A DNA stretch of 64,000 nt from JAUIET01 sp045106985 (GCA_045106985.1 JBGCFQ010000012.1:1-64000), one strand, 5' to 3'; positions 51,117-59,967 are shown, numbered from the stretch's first letter. The notes: generated by a model not told the origin, from the sequence alone. Numbers and translations are program-made.

Positions 51117-51917
51117 ATGAGTAATTTGGAGTTTGCGGGCCTTGGCAGCGGCAGTAAAGGTAATGCGACTGTTATACGCTGCGGAACGGAATGCGTTCTG
51201 GTTGATTGTGGTTTCTCTGCCACAGAAATAGAAAAACGCTTAGCCCGTATCGAGTTGTCTCCTTCTGATATCTGTGCAGTCTTACTGACACACGAGCACA
51301 GTGATCACAGCAATGGTGTTGCTTCTGCGTGCCGTCGCTTTAACTTACCGCTGTATTCAAGCTGGGGCACTATCGCTTGTTTGCGTGAGCGTGGCGCCAA
51401 CTTAACTGATATTGAAATCGTCACTATCAGTGGCGGTCAGCACTATAACTTCGGAGCGCTTAAGGCATCTCCTGTTTTAGTTCCACATGATGCTCGCGAG
51501 CCTTTGCAATTTGTGTTTACCAACGGCCATTCGAAATTGGGTATTCTTACTGACCTCGGAAGCGTGACGTCTCATGTGCTGGATAGCTACAAACAATGCG
51601 ATGCCTTACTGCTAGAGTTTAACCACGATGAGCAAATGCTTCGCGAGGGGTCTTATCCAGCCAAGTTGAAAGCCCGGGTGGCGGGTGATTGGGGGCATTT
51701 AAGCAACAAGCAGGCGGGGCAACTGCTAGCCGCAGTAGATCATTGTGATCTACAACATCTTGTTATTGCTCACATCAGTGAAAAAAATAACGAGCTCACA
51801 AGGGTTCAAAGCATTCTTGACGCAACGCTTGTTAATGCCACGCAAACAATTTTTGCCGAACAGGCCAGAGGTTTTGATTGGCTTACGCTAGGTAGCATGG
51901 AAGTGGCAACCATATAG
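51117..51917 (+). CDS. YycJ/WalJ-like metallo-beta-lactamase-fold hydrolase
   Basis: The 266 residues show the MBL fold with the metal motif LTHEHSDHSNG (HxHxDH) at about 60-70, the N-terminal strand pair FAGLGSGSKGNATVIRCGTECVLVDCGFSATEIEKRL, GILTDLGSVT, LLLEFNHDEQML, and HLVIAHISEKNNELTRVQ near the end. This subfamily (YycJ-type) has been proposed to act in DNA repair as a 5'-exonuclease. It lies about 100 bases after bamC, the usual order in Pseudomonas-like genomes. Confidence 0.9.
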   Translation: MSNLEFAGLGSGSKGNATVIRCGTECVLVDCGFSATEIEKRLARIELSPSDICAVLLTHEHSDHSNGVASACRRFNLPLYSSWGTIACLRERGANLTDIEIVTISGGQHYNFGALKASPVLVPHDAREPLQFVFTNGHSKLGILTDLGSVTSHVLDSYKQCDALLLEFNHDEQMLREGSYPAKLKARVAGDWGHLSNKQAGQLLAAVDHCDLQHLVIAHISEKNNELTRVQSILDATLVNATQTIFAEQARGFDWLTLGSMEVATI

Positions 51918-51937
51918 AATGCAAGCTAAGAGAATAA

Positions 51938-52531
51938 TTATTGCGTTTTGCAGTGAGAAGGCTTGTCTATAAGTAAGGTTGGTCTGAGTTTGCTTAAAAT
52001 CGTAAGTTGATCGCAATTCATGGTGACATTTTTACTTAAGTCTAGGCGCAGCAAGTCAGGCAGTGCGGCCAATGAACTAGGGTCCACAATCAGATTGTCG
52101 GCAAGCAATAGTATTTCCAGCTTGGGCAGCGAAACCAACTCTTCGACATTGATAATGCGGTTGGCATTTAGCTTTAATTTTCTTAGCTCAGAGAAGTTGC
52201 TAATACCGTTTAAGTTGGCGATGCCCGCATTACTGCATATTAAGTTCTCCAGCTCGAGAGCTCTGCTGTGCTTACGATCCTGAAAGGTCTGAACTAGGCA
52301 GTCACCTAATTGCGAATCTTCAACGTCCACCTCTGCAAATATCACGCGCGGTGTGTACAGTACTTGATTGTTAAGCGTTACATCGTATTGGCTGCAGGCT
52401 GACAATGAACACACGGTTAAAAGCGCAGTAGTGCAGAGCACTGCCAAGCGAGGCTTTTCTGTGCGGCGAAAAATAAGAAACGAGTGCATCATAAGTTGGT
52501 TCAGATTCCCTTGAAGCTTGTTAGACCGCAT
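51938..52531 (-). CDS. Leucine-rich-repeat lipoprotein
   Basis: The 197-residue frame has a lipoprotein-type signal (LAVLCTTALLTVCSLSAC, lipobox LSAC ending at about residue 46) and three to four LRR units: LENLICSNAGIANLNGISNFSELRKLKLNANRIINVEELVSLPKLEILLLADNLIVDPSSLAALPDLLRLDLS. It resembles the cysteine-containing LRR surface or periplasmic proteins of marine gammaproteobacteria that bind or scaffold other proteins. The long n-region suggests that the true start is downstream of 52531, for example at the Met pair near residues 14-15. Confidence 0.75.
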   Translation of the reverse strand: MRSNKLQGNLNQLMMHSFLIFRRTEKPRLAVLCTTALLTVCSLSACSQYDVTLNNQVLYTPRVIFAEVDVEDSQLGDCLVQTFQDRKHSRALELENLICSNAGIANLNGISNFSELRKLKLNANRIINVEELVSLPKLEILLLADNLIVDPSSLAALPDLLRLDLSKNVTMNCDQLTILSKLRPTLLIDKPSHCKTQ

Positions 52532-52623
52532 TTTACTGTGTATCGTTCATTCTGTTTAGTTCCGGCTTAATAAGTTTGCCGGTTATTGTCACGGCTCATG
52601 CCGCTGCTTAATGAGGAGAAACC

Positions 52624-53268
52624 ATGCGTATAATTTTATTGGGTCCGCCAGGAGCTGGAAAGGGCACCCAAGCCCAATATGTTATGGAACGTTATTCTAT
52701 TCCTCAGATTTCCACCGGAGACATGCTGCGAGCTGCTGTTAAAGCAGGAACCGAGCTAGGCTTGGCTGCAAAGAATATTATGGACTCGGGCGGTTTGGTG
52801 TCTGATGACATCATTATAGGTTTGGTTAAGGAGCGTATTACAGAAGACGATTGCGCCAATGGCTTCCTGTTCGATGGCTTCCCGCGGACAATCCCGCAGG
52901 CTGAAGCCTTGCAGGACGCAAATGTGCCGATTGACCACGTGGTTGAAATATCGGTTGAAGACGAGGCGATCGTAGAGCGACTTAGCGGCAGAAGAGTGCA
53001 TGAGGGCTCAGGCCGTGTGTACCACACAAAGTACAACCCCCCAAAAATCGATGGTGTTGACGATGAGAGCGGCGAAAGTTTGGTGCAGCGCGAAGATGAC
53101 AAGGAAGCGACTGTAAGAAATCGCTTAGATGTTTATCACCAGCAAACTGAGCCGCTAGTCGCTTTTTATAAAGAAATGGGCGGTGATGCGGCGCCAAGTT
53201 ATCATCGAATAGCGGGCGTTGGATCGGTTGAAGCGATTCGCGATAGCATTTTCTCGTCGCTAGACTAA
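52624..53268 (+). CDS. adk: Adenylate kinase
   Basis: Adk converts ATP and AMP to two ADP. The 214 residues contain the P-loop GPPGAGKGTQAQ, the AMP-binding QISTGDMLRAAVKAGTELG, FLFDGFPRTIPQAEAL, and a LID domain (GRRVHEGSGRVYHTKYNPPKIDGVDDESGESLVQREDDKEATVRNRLDVYHQQTEPLVAFY) of the long form without zinc cysteines. The ribosome site TGAGGAG is strong. Confidence 0.98.
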   Translation: MRIILLGPPGAGKGTQAQYVMERYSIPQISTGDMLRAAVKAGTELGLAAKNIMDSGGLVSDDIIIGLVKERITEDDCANGFLFDGFPRTIPQAEALQDANVPIDHVVEISVEDEAIVERLSGRRVHEGSGRVYHTKYNPPKIDGVDDESGESLVQREDDKEATVRNRLDVYHQQTEPLVAFYKEMGGDAAPSYHRIAGVGSVEAIRDSIFSSLD

Positions 53269-53384
53269 TTAGTCGGTAAATACTCATTGCCTGGTTGAGG
53301 TTTGGCTTCGGTTCCAAAGTCCTCGTATTTGAGTCATTAACATAGGGCTCCGGTTTATTCTTCGGATCTTCGTTTTTTGCGTTA

Positions 53385-53894
53385 CTAATTGGCGTTCGTT
53401 GTCTGCAGCGGCGCGCCATCAGCGTGCCAGCATTTTGACGCAATACCTACCTGATCTCCTGATCGACTTTTATTATGTTTAATTGCCGCAAGTTCTTCGC
53501 AGTTGAGTCTTTTCTCTATTGTATTACTAAGCATTCTTTCGTCGTTTTGTGCCACGTTAAAAACCGTTGGCAAACAGCTGGAAGTCATGTGCTCTAGAAT
53601 GTTTACGTCATGATTCGTATCGCTGTCTTCACTGTTTGCTTGAAGGATTGTCAGTTTCAGCGAGTGAATGTCACAGATTTTCATAATGAAGATGCCCAGA
53701 AGATTCAAAAACTGCTTTGCCCGTATTCTGCGGCTCAATATATTTTCTGCATCAGCGAGCTGAAAGAAATCTTGGCAAGAAAGGTCGCTAGCTAAGCTCG
53801 CGTCTATGTTTTTCTCTTCCGATTTTTGCAAAAGCGGAAGAATCTTGAATTGAACGTCAGGTTTTTTTCCTGACTTTGGGTATGAGTACTCCAA
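53385..53894 (-). CDS. Doubtful uncharacterised protein
   Basis: This is a 169-residue frame starting at TTG with no clear ribosome site. No domain is recognised. The middle (QDFFQLADAENILSRRIRAKQFLNLLGIFIMKICDIHSLKLTILQANSED) could form helices, but the ends are polar and irregular. Base composition is lower in GC than its neighbours. It may be a real lineage-specific gene, a decayed gene, or a chance frame in the unusual 927-base stretch between adk and the AlgP-like gene. Confidence 0.35.
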   Translation of the reverse strand: MEYSYPKSGKKPDVQFKILPLLQKSEEKNIDASLASDLSCQDFFQLADAENILSRRIRAKQFLNLLGIFIMKICDIHSLKLTILQANSEDSDTNHDVNILEHMTSSCLPTVFNVAQNDERMLSNTIEKRLNCEELAAIKHNKSRSGDQVGIASKCWHADGAPLQTTNAN

Positions 53895-54195
53895 TTCCGA
53901 TTGACGGTGATTGTGATTTCCTCGTCCTATTTAATTGTTTTCTGGCCTCGTAAATTGTTTTTTGAGTAAGTGAGAAAAAATAATTTTTTGCGCCTTATTC
54001 TCAAAATTCACCGCTCAATCGACCTGTTCGGGTAAAAACAAGCCAAAATGATAAAAATAAACAAAAAAAATCGCGTGTAATGTAGATATGCGCGTGAAAT
54101 AAACGATTTTATTGCCTATTATTTCTCCCAACATTATTAACAAGCGAGTGCCTGTTTTTACTGTTAGCGCATAAGCAACTTCATGGGAGAAGAAA
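53895..54195 (+). promoter_or_regulatory. AT-rich region upstream of the AlgP-like gene
   Basis: These 301 bases are conspicuously AT-rich, with several A-tracts and T-tracts (ATAATTTTTT, AAACAAAAAAAATC), unlike the rest of the window. No gene is evident. A-tract curvature and the promoter of the histone-like gene downstream are the likely content; a precise promoter cannot be fixed. The ribosome site ATGGGAGAAG lies just before the ATG at 54196. Confidence 0.4.
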
Positions 54196-54996
54196 ATGCC
54201 TCAAGCGAAAAAAGCTGTTAAGAAAAAAACTACAGCCAGTAAGTCAGCAGCTAAGAAGTCACCTGCTAAAAGAAAAGCAGTGGCTCCAGCAGTAAAGAAA
54301 GCTCAGGATGCACTGGCGTCAATCCAAAAAGACATTAAATCAGAAAGTCGTACCCTGAAAGCGGAGCGCCGTAAGGCAGCCGCTGCTCGGAAAGCGGCAG
54401 CAAAATCCAAATCGGCTGCTGATAAATCAGCTGCCAAGAAGGCCAGCGCTGCAGCGACAAAAACTTCTGGCAAACTTCGCGCTCTGCGTGCTCGAGCTAG
54501 TACAGCCCGGGGTAAGCTAGTGCAGATCAAGTCTGATACTGCTATTAAGCAGGCTGTTGCAGATTTTGAAGCGAACTTGCTTGCTAAGCGCTCTGCCGCT
54601 GAAGCTAAGAAAGCAAAAGCTGCTGCGAAGAAAGCTGCCGCCGCTGCGAAGAAGAAAGCTGCTGCGGACAAGAAGCGCGCTGCTGCTGCTGCCAAGAAAG
54701 CGAAAGCTGCTGCTAAGAAGGCCGCTGCAGCCGCGAAGAAGAAAGCCGCTGCTGCTGCTAAGAAAGCCGCTGCTTCTGCGAAGAAGAAAGCTGCTGCTGC
54801 CAAGAAGAAGGCCTCTGCTGCTGCTAAGAAGGCAGCAAAGAAGCCGGCTAAAAAGAAGGCGGCCAAGAAAAAGGCTCCTGCTAAGAAGAAAGCAGCTAAG
54901 AAGCCAGCTAAAAAGAAGGTAGCTAAGAAGAAGGCTCCTGCAAAGAAAAAGGCGGCTAAGAAAGCGCCTAAAAAGAAAGCGGCCAAGAAGAAGTAA
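54196..54996 (+). CDS. algP: AlgP-like histone-H1-like protein
   Basis: This is a 266-residue, extremely Lys/Ala-rich protein. Residues 30-130 include a helical region (KKAQDALASIQKDIKSESRTLKAERRKAAAARKAAA...GKLRALRARASTARGKLVQIK); from about 140 the sequence consists of AAAKKAAAAAKKKAA-type repeats and then KKPAKKKAAKKKAPAKK repeats to the end, like the C-terminal tail of histone H1 and Pseudomonas AlgP. It presumably binds DNA non-specifically and may affect nucleoid structure; AlgP influences alginate genes in Pseudomonas. The repeat tract is prone to length variation. A strong terminator follows. Confidence 0.88.
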   Translation: MPQAKKAVKKKTTASKSAAKKSPAKRKAVAPAVKKAQDALASIQKDIKSESRTLKAERRKAAAARKAAAKSKSAADKSAAKKASAAATKTSGKLRALRARASTARGKLVQIKSDTAIKQAVADFEANLLAKRSAAEAKKAKAAAKKAAAAAKKKAAADKKRAAAAAKKAKAAAKKAAAAAKKKAAAAAKKAAASAKKKAAAAKKKASAAAKKAAKKPAKKKAAKKKAPAKKKAAKKPAKKKVAKKKAPAKKKAAKKAPKKKAAKKK

Positions 54997-55010
54997 AGGC
55001 CGTTCTTCTA

Positions 55011-55047
55011 AAAACCCCACCAAGCTTTAGCTTGGTGGGGTTTTTTT
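55011..55047. terminator. Rho-independent terminator (bidirectional)
   Basis: A perfect stem of about 15-16 base pairs (CCCCACCAAGCT against AGCTTGGTGGGG, extended by A-T pairs) is followed by seven T residues on the plus strand. It ends the AlgP-like transcript. The A-run on its left makes it usable on the minus strand too; the mobA stop codon lies inside it. Confidence 0.95.
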
Positions 55048-55647
55048 ATGTCTGCTGAAATCAAGGCTGGTATTCAGGTTCTGAAAAGTGTCAGTCATGG
55101 CGCTGCAATCAACTTCTAGCAGTCGAAACTGGTTTTGCCATCCAGCAACTCGGCGTTCTCCGGATGCCAAGTAGTCTAATATTGAAGGCAAACAGCGTTT
55201 ACGGATAAGCATTACCAGGTTTTGACGGCGTTTTCCGTCATGGGCGACGGCTATGTCGTATTGATGAGTACCTTGAGCGTCGATTTGGGAAGAAAGTAGA
55301 GCTTTCTCCAAGGCAAAGAAGCAGCTGCTTGTTATGGCCGGCATATCACAGGGCAGCGTGAACAGCCATTCGCTGCTGCAGACATCATAGGCCGAATGAA
55401 CTCCAGCCAAAGGGCCAAGAAACAAGCCATCGTTATCGCTAACAATGTACTTAGAGTAGGCTGAGTATTGGTTTGTGTTGCGATTACAGCTAATTATTAG
55501 CTGTGCACTAAATTCCTGTGCAGCGTTCGCACACAGAGCTATCAAAGGTTTGCCGTCTACCTCGATCAAGCCTTTGTCTTTGCCACCCATTCTCGACCCG
55601 CGCCCCCCGGAAAGAATCAGTGTGCTTATTGGTCTGAGCTCATTCAT
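55027..55647 (-). CDS. mobA: Molybdenum cofactor guanylyltransferase MobA
   Basis: MobA transfers GMP to molybdopterin to make the bis-MGD cofactor of DMSO-reductase-family enzymes. The 206-residue product has the nucleotidyltransferase motif STLILSGGRGSRMGGKDKGLIEVDGKPLI (about 8-36), GPLAGVHSAYD, and LFTLPCDMPAI. I chose the ATG at 55647, which gives the normal N-terminus; the frame remains open 52 codons upstream but that part overlaps the divergent tsaB start. The stop lies within a terminator. Confidence 0.93.
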   Translation of the reverse strand: MNELRPISTLILSGGRGSRMGGKDKGLIEVDGKPLIALCANAAQEFSAQLIISCNRNTNQYSAYSKYIVSDNDGLFLGPLAGVHSAYDVCSSEWLFTLPCDMPAITSSCFFALEKALLSSQIDAQGTHQYDIAVAHDGKRRQNLVMLIRKRCLPSILDYLASGERRVAGWQNQFRLLEVDCSAMTDTFQNLNTSLDFSRHKKTPPS

Positions 55648-55698
55648 CAGCCAATGATATAATAAAGATCTACTGTTTCTGAAATCTAATAAATCCTG

Positions 55699-56442
55699 AT
55701 GCAATCGATCTTGGCCATTGAAACCTCGCAAGCGAGTTGCGCTGTTGCTATTCGTACCAGCGATGGCATTCAACAGCTTAGCTGCATTGCCGAGCGAAAG
55801 CATGGCAGTGTCTTGCTGCCAATGGTGGCTGAGCTATTAGATCAGCACGGAGTTCACCCATCCGAATTGGATAGCATCGCTTTTGGCTGTGGCCCTGGTT
55901 CTTTTACGGGGGCCCGCATAGCGGCAAGTGTTGCGCAAGGGTTGGCATTCGGCAGTGATGCGAGCGTTGTACCAGTATCGTCGCTACGTGCGCTCTCCCA
56001 CACGGCAGCTATGCAGTTTGATTTGAGCAAAGATGCGGCTGTGTTTGTGGCGGTAAATGCCCATATGGACGAGATTTATTGCGCCTGCTATCGAAATGAT
56101 TCTGGTATGAGCGCGATTCAAGCTGATGCACTGCTCGGTAAGCAAGATGCAGGTTCGCAACTAATGAGTGTGTATACGCAATTCTCACAACTCGTCTTAG
56201 TAGGCAATGGTGTCTCCTTACTAGAGCTACCGGGAGTGAGTACGAATACCACGGACCTGCTCGATAGTTTAATGGCTCAGGTTGAAGGGCTAAGCGCTGA
56301 CTGTATTGATTTACAACCTTCAGCCGCTAGCATTCTTCAGTTTGCTGAACAGGCTATAGAGAATGGCGATCAGATAGCACCTGAACAGGCAGTTCCTGCC
56401 TATTTGCGCGGTCGATCTGCCTGGAAAAAAATGAAAGAGTGA
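55699..56442 (+). CDS. tsaB: tRNA t6A biosynthesis protein TsaB
   Basis: TsaB, with TsaC, TsaD and TsaE, makes threonylcarbamoyladenosine at position 37 of ANN-decoding tRNAs. The 247 residues show the ASKHA fold start ILAIETSQASCAVAIRT, KHGSVLLPMVAELL, and GCGPGSFTGARIAASVAQGLAF. It is divergent from mobA over 51 bases and followed 21 bases later by apeB. Confidence 0.95.
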   Translation: MQSILAIETSQASCAVAIRTSDGIQQLSCIAERKHGSVLLPMVAELLDQHGVHPSELDSIAFGCGPGSFTGARIAASVAQGLAFGSDASVVPVSSLRALSHTAAMQFDLSKDAAVFVAVNAHMDEIYCACYRNDSGMSAIQADALLGKQDAGSQLMSVYTQFSQLVLVGNGVSLLELPGVSTNTTDLLDSLMAQVEGLSADCIDLQPSAASILQFAEQAIENGDQIAPEQAVPAYLRGRSAWKKMKE

Positions 56443-56463
56443 TGCTTAAGGAGCACTTGTTTT

Positions 56464-57777
56464 ATGCCTGAAAATAAGGAAAGTCAGCAAGAATTTAATC
56501 AGCGTTTGCTGAGTTTTATACAAAGTTCGCCCACACCGTTTCATGCTGTTCGCACAATGCAGCAGCAGCTATTGGACGCTGGCTTTGAGCCTTTAGCTGA
56601 GGAGCATGTGTGGAAATTGCGCTCTGGAGGCAAGTACTTTGTAACGAGGAATGATTCCTCGCTAATTGCTTTTACCTTCAGTGAAGATATTCTCCAAACC
56701 GGAATTTCCATGGTCGGTGCCCACACCGACAGCCCCTGTCTAAAGGTTAAGCCAAATGCAGATGTGGTACGCCATGGCTATCACCAGCTGGGTTTAGAGG
56801 TTTATGGCGGCGTTTTGTTAAACCCATGGTTTGATCGCGATTTATCAATCGCGGGCAGAGTGTCCTATGCGCATGCAGAGAAAGGTTTGCGGCATGCATT
56901 GCTCGATTTTGAGCAGGCGATCGGAATAATTCCCAGCTTGGCCATTCATCTCGATCGCGGCGTCAATGAACAGCGCAGCATAGACAAGCAAACCGACCTG
57001 CCAGTGGTGCTGGCATTGGCAGGCAGTGTTGAAGAGTGCACACCATTTAAGTCTCTGTTGGCAGCGCGGCTCAAGAGTGATGGAATTGTTGATAGCGAAG
57101 TACGTGTTCTCGACTACGAGATGTGCTTATACGACACCCAACCGCCCGCTGTCATTGGCATGAACCAAGACTTCATAGCTGCCGCCCGTTTGGATAACCT
57201 GCTAAGTTGTTTCGTCGGATTAGAGGCTTTGTTAGCTGCCTCCGAAGATGACGACGGGTCTCGACTATTGGTTTGTACCGACCATGAGGAAGTTGGCAGC
57301 GCATCTGCGGCGGGTGCTAGTGGCCCTATGTTGCGCGACTGCCTAGTTAGAATGTGCGGATCGGAAGAAAATCTAATTCGAACGATGCAACAATCAATGA
57401 TGATATCGGCTGACAATGCGCATGGCGTGCATCCGAACTATGCCAGCAAGCACGACAGTAACCATGGCCCCGTATTGAACCAGGGAACCGTTATTAAAAT
57501 AAACTCCAACCAACGCTATGCAACCAACAGCGAGACCGCCGCTCGGTTCCGCCTTTATGCTGAGAAAGCGGGCGTCTCAGTGCAGAGTTTTGTTGTGCGC
57601 AGTGATATGGGTTGCGGCTCAACCATTGGGCCCATCGCGGCTAGCGAGCTTGGTGTGCCAACCGTTGATGTGGGTGTTCCCACCTTTGCGATGCATTCGA
57701 TTCGGGAGTTGGCGGGTAGCGACGATGCCTGGCAATTGAGTCGTATTTTGGGGTGCTTCTACAGAGACAATGCTTAA
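56464..57777 (+). CDS. apeB: M18-family aspartyl/cocatalytic aminopeptidase
   Basis: This is a cytoplasmic zinc aminopeptidase of the M18 family (DNPEP/ApeB type), likely a dodecamer. The 437 residues have the family metal ligands in VGAHTDSPCLKVKPN, AARLDNLLSCFVGLEAL, CTDHEEVGSASAAGASGP (catalytic Glu-Glu region), SADNAHGVHPNY and the final VPTFAMHSIRELAG. The start at 56464 follows AAGGAG. Probably co-transcribed with tsaB. Confidence 0.95.
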   Translation: MPENKESQQEFNQRLLSFIQSSPTPFHAVRTMQQQLLDAGFEPLAEEHVWKLRSGGKYFVTRNDSSLIAFTFSEDILQTGISMVGAHTDSPCLKVKPNADVVRHGYHQLGLEVYGGVLLNPWFDRDLSIAGRVSYAHAEKGLRHALLDFEQAIGIIPSLAIHLDRGVNEQRSIDKQTDLPVVLALAGSVEECTPFKSLLAARLKSDGIVDSEVRVLDYEMCLYDTQPPAVIGMNQDFIAAARLDNLLSCFVGLEALLAASEDDDGSRLLVCTDHEEVGSASAAGASGPMLRDCLVRMCGSEENLIRTMQQSMMISADNAHGVHPNYASKHDSNHGPVLNQGTVIKINSNQRYATNSETAARFRLYAEKAGVSVQSFVVRSDMGCGSTIGPIAASELGVPTVDVGVPTFAMHSIRELAGSDDAWQLSRILGCFYRDNA

Positions 57778-57801
57778 CTGCAAGCCCAAGCAGCTATAAG
57801 A

Positions 57802-58917
57802 GTGAACATACTGCTTCTTTCAGCGTACGATGCACGCAGCCATCAATTGTGGCGAGCGGGGCTGAATGAAAATTTCGCTGAATTTAACTGGACCACGCTA
57901 GCGCTTCCGGCACGGCATTACGCCTGGCGTGCGCGCAGCAATGCCATGCAGTGGTACCTGCAAAATCATGAGGTTTTGGATAAACCTTATGATTTGCTTA
58001 TAGCCACATCTATGGTGGATTTGGCAAGCTTACGCGGTCTGATACCCAGGCTGGCTGGCACGCCCACCGTTCTTTACTTTCATGAAAATCAGTTTGCCTA
58101 TCCGCAAGGCAATTCTGGGCATTCTACTATTGAGCTGCAACTTTGTAGCATTTACGGCGCTCTTGCTGCAGATGAAATAGTGTTTAACTCGGAATACAAC
58201 CAACGAACGTTTATTGAAGGTGCGCGCGGCCTGTTAGCGGCCATGCCTGACAAGCTGAACGAGCCAGCGGTACAGCAATTAAAAACTAAAAGCTCGGTTT
58301 TGCCTGTGCCCATTGGATTAAGGCCGCACACGCGGGACGAGAAGGCCAATACAGCGCGCCCCGTAAGTATTGTGTGGAATCACCGGTGGGAGTTCGATAA
58401 AGGCCCAGAGCGCTTGTACGCTTTCTGTAAAGTGTTGCTAGCCTGCGAACTCGACTTTGTGCTGCATGTTGTTGGCCAGCAATTTCGTAAGCAGCCAGCG
58501 GCATTTAACGAGCTGCATGCGCTACTGGAAGACGCCAGGCCGAGCGCGATTGGTCGCTGGGGATTTGTTAGTGACGCCAGTGAATATTACGATTTACTTC
58601 GATCTTGTGATGTTGTGTTGTCTACCGCTTTGCATGATTTTCAAGGATTGGCTGTTTTGGAGGCAGTGAGCAGCGGCTGCGTGCCATTGGTACCCGATAG
58701 ACTCGCCTACCCGGAATGGTTTTCTGCTCAGTTTCGTTATGCTTGCAGTGCCGATGACGGTACGGCAGCCCTAGAAAAAGAAGCCGGTAATGCAGTTGAA
58801 ACTTTGAGAGGCTTGATTGGCAACGGATTGAACTCACCTAGTATCGACCAGTTAGGATGGAACAAATTGAGAAGGCAGTATCAAAAACTGATTCAGAGGG
58901 TTGGACGGCAGTGCTAG
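57802..58917 (+). CDS. tRNA-queuosine alpha-mannosyltransferase (DUF3524/GT4)
   Basis: This 371-residue protein is a GT-B glycosyltransferase of the family that includes the vertebrate enzyme (QTMAN, formerly GTDC1) forming mannosyl-queuosine in tRNA-Asp. Its N-terminal DUF3524 domain reads ILLLSAYDARSHQLWRAGL...WTTLALPARHYAWRARSNAMQWYL and TPTVLYFHENQFAYPQ; the C-terminal GT4 domain has WNHRWEFDKGPERLYAF and STALHDFQGLAVLEAVSSGCVPLVPDRLAYPE. It starts at GTG. Bacterial members are assumed to modify tRNA queuosine as well, but this is family inference. Confidence 0.85.
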   Translation: MNILLLSAYDARSHQLWRAGLNENFAEFNWTTLALPARHYAWRARSNAMQWYLQNHEVLDKPYDLLIATSMVDLASLRGLIPRLAGTPTVLYFHENQFAYPQGNSGHSTIELQLCSIYGALAADEIVFNSEYNQRTFIEGARGLLAAMPDKLNEPAVQQLKTKSSVLPVPIGLRPHTRDEKANTARPVSIVWNHRWEFDKGPERLYAFCKVLLACELDFVLHVVGQQFRKQPAAFNELHALLEDARPSAIGRWGFVSDASEYYDLLRSCDVVLSTALHDFQGLAVLEAVSSGCVPLVPDRLAYPEWFSAQFRYACSADDGTAALEKEAGNAVETLRGLIGNGLNSPSIDQLGWNKLRRQYQKLIQRVGRQC

Positions 58918-58956
58918 AATGCGCGGCTGTATGCGTACATAAATACGAGACCTATT

Positions 58957-59967
58957 ATGAGCAAGCCCCGCTATCTAACTGGAATTACCACTAGTGGCAC
59001 CCCGCATCTTGGCAACTATGTTGGCGCTATCTGCCCAGCCGTTGCTTCAAGCCAGGATGACAGCATCGATTCGTTTTACTTTTTGGCTGACTATCACTCG
59101 CTCATCAAAAGCTATGACGCTGCAGCACTAAAACAGTCGAGCAAAGAAATAGCAGCAACCTTTCTAGCCTTCGGTTTAAATACAGACAATGCGGTTTTCT
59201 ATCGCCAGTCTGATATCCCAGAAATACCGGAACTTGCCTGGCTGCTCACCTGTATGGCCTCTAAAGGTTTAATGAACCGGTCGCACGCGTATAAGGCTGC
59301 TGTGGCGCAAAATGAAGAGCACGGTGAACGTGACCCGGACAAGGGCATCACCATGGGTTTGTTTAGCTACCCAATCTTAATGGCAGCCGACATTTTGATG
59401 TTTAACGCGAACAAAATACCGGTCGGTAAAGATCAAATTCAGCACGTGGAAATGGCGCGCGACATTGGCGCTCGTTTTAATCACCATTTTGGTCAGCACT
59501 TTGTATTACCTGAGGCTGAGGTTGGCGAAGACGTTGCTGTGTTAAATGGCCTTGATGGTCGCAAAATGAGTAAGAGCTACGGTAATACGATTCCCTTGTT
59601 TGAGCCGTCCAAGCGTTTGCGTAAATTGATTATGAAAATCAAAACCAACTCCTTGGAGCCGGGCGACCCTAAAGACCCTGCCGGTTGTACTTTGTTTCAA
59701 ATCTATCAAGCGTTCGCGACAACAGAAGAAACGGCCGCGATGCGCGCGAATTACGCAGACGGTATTGCCTGGGGAGAGGCGAAGCAAATATTGTTCGAAT
59801 ACCTGGATAATGTTCTTGCTGAGCCTAGGGAAAAGTATAACGAGCTAATGGCTAATCCTCAGAAAATGGAGCAGAGACTGCTGGAAGGAGCAGAAAAGGC
59901 GCGCGCGATCAGTGTGCCGTTTCTTCAGGATTTACGCAGTTCAGTTGGCTTGTCGCCGTTGAGTTGA
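58957..59967 (+). CDS. trpS: Tryptophan-tRNA ligase TrpS
   Basis: TrpS charges tRNA-Trp. The 336 residues contain the class-I HIGH-type motif TTSGTPHLGNYVGA near the start, FYFLADYHSL, SYPILMAADILMFNANKIPVGKDQIQHVEMARDIGARFN, and the KMSKS motif in LDGRKMSKSYGNTIPLF. Its length is typical. It ends convergent with the TonB receptor, with a large palindrome in between. Confidence 0.98.
   Translation: MSKPRYLTGITTSGTPHLGNYVGAICPAVASSQDDSIDSFYFLADYHSLIKSYDAAALKQSSKEIAATFLAFGLNTDNAVFYRQSDIPEIPELAWLLTCMASKGLMNRSHAYKAAVAQNEEHGERDPDKGITMGLFSYPILMAADILMFNANKIPVGKDQIQHVEMARDIGARFNHHFGQHFVLPEAEVGEDVAVLNGLDGRKMSKSYGNTIPLFEPSKRLRKLIMKIKTNSLEPGDPKDPAGCTLFQIYQAFATTEETAAMRANYADGIAWGEAKQILFEYLDNVLAEPREKYNELMANPQKMEQRLLEGAEKARAISVPFLQDLRSSVGLSPLS

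Noticed and set aside
54303..54986. Long Phe/Ala/Leu-rich minus-strand frames opposite the AlgP-like gene, also at 54517-55023
   Set aside because: They are the reverse complement of Lys/Ala codon repeats; the low-complexity composition is an artefact.
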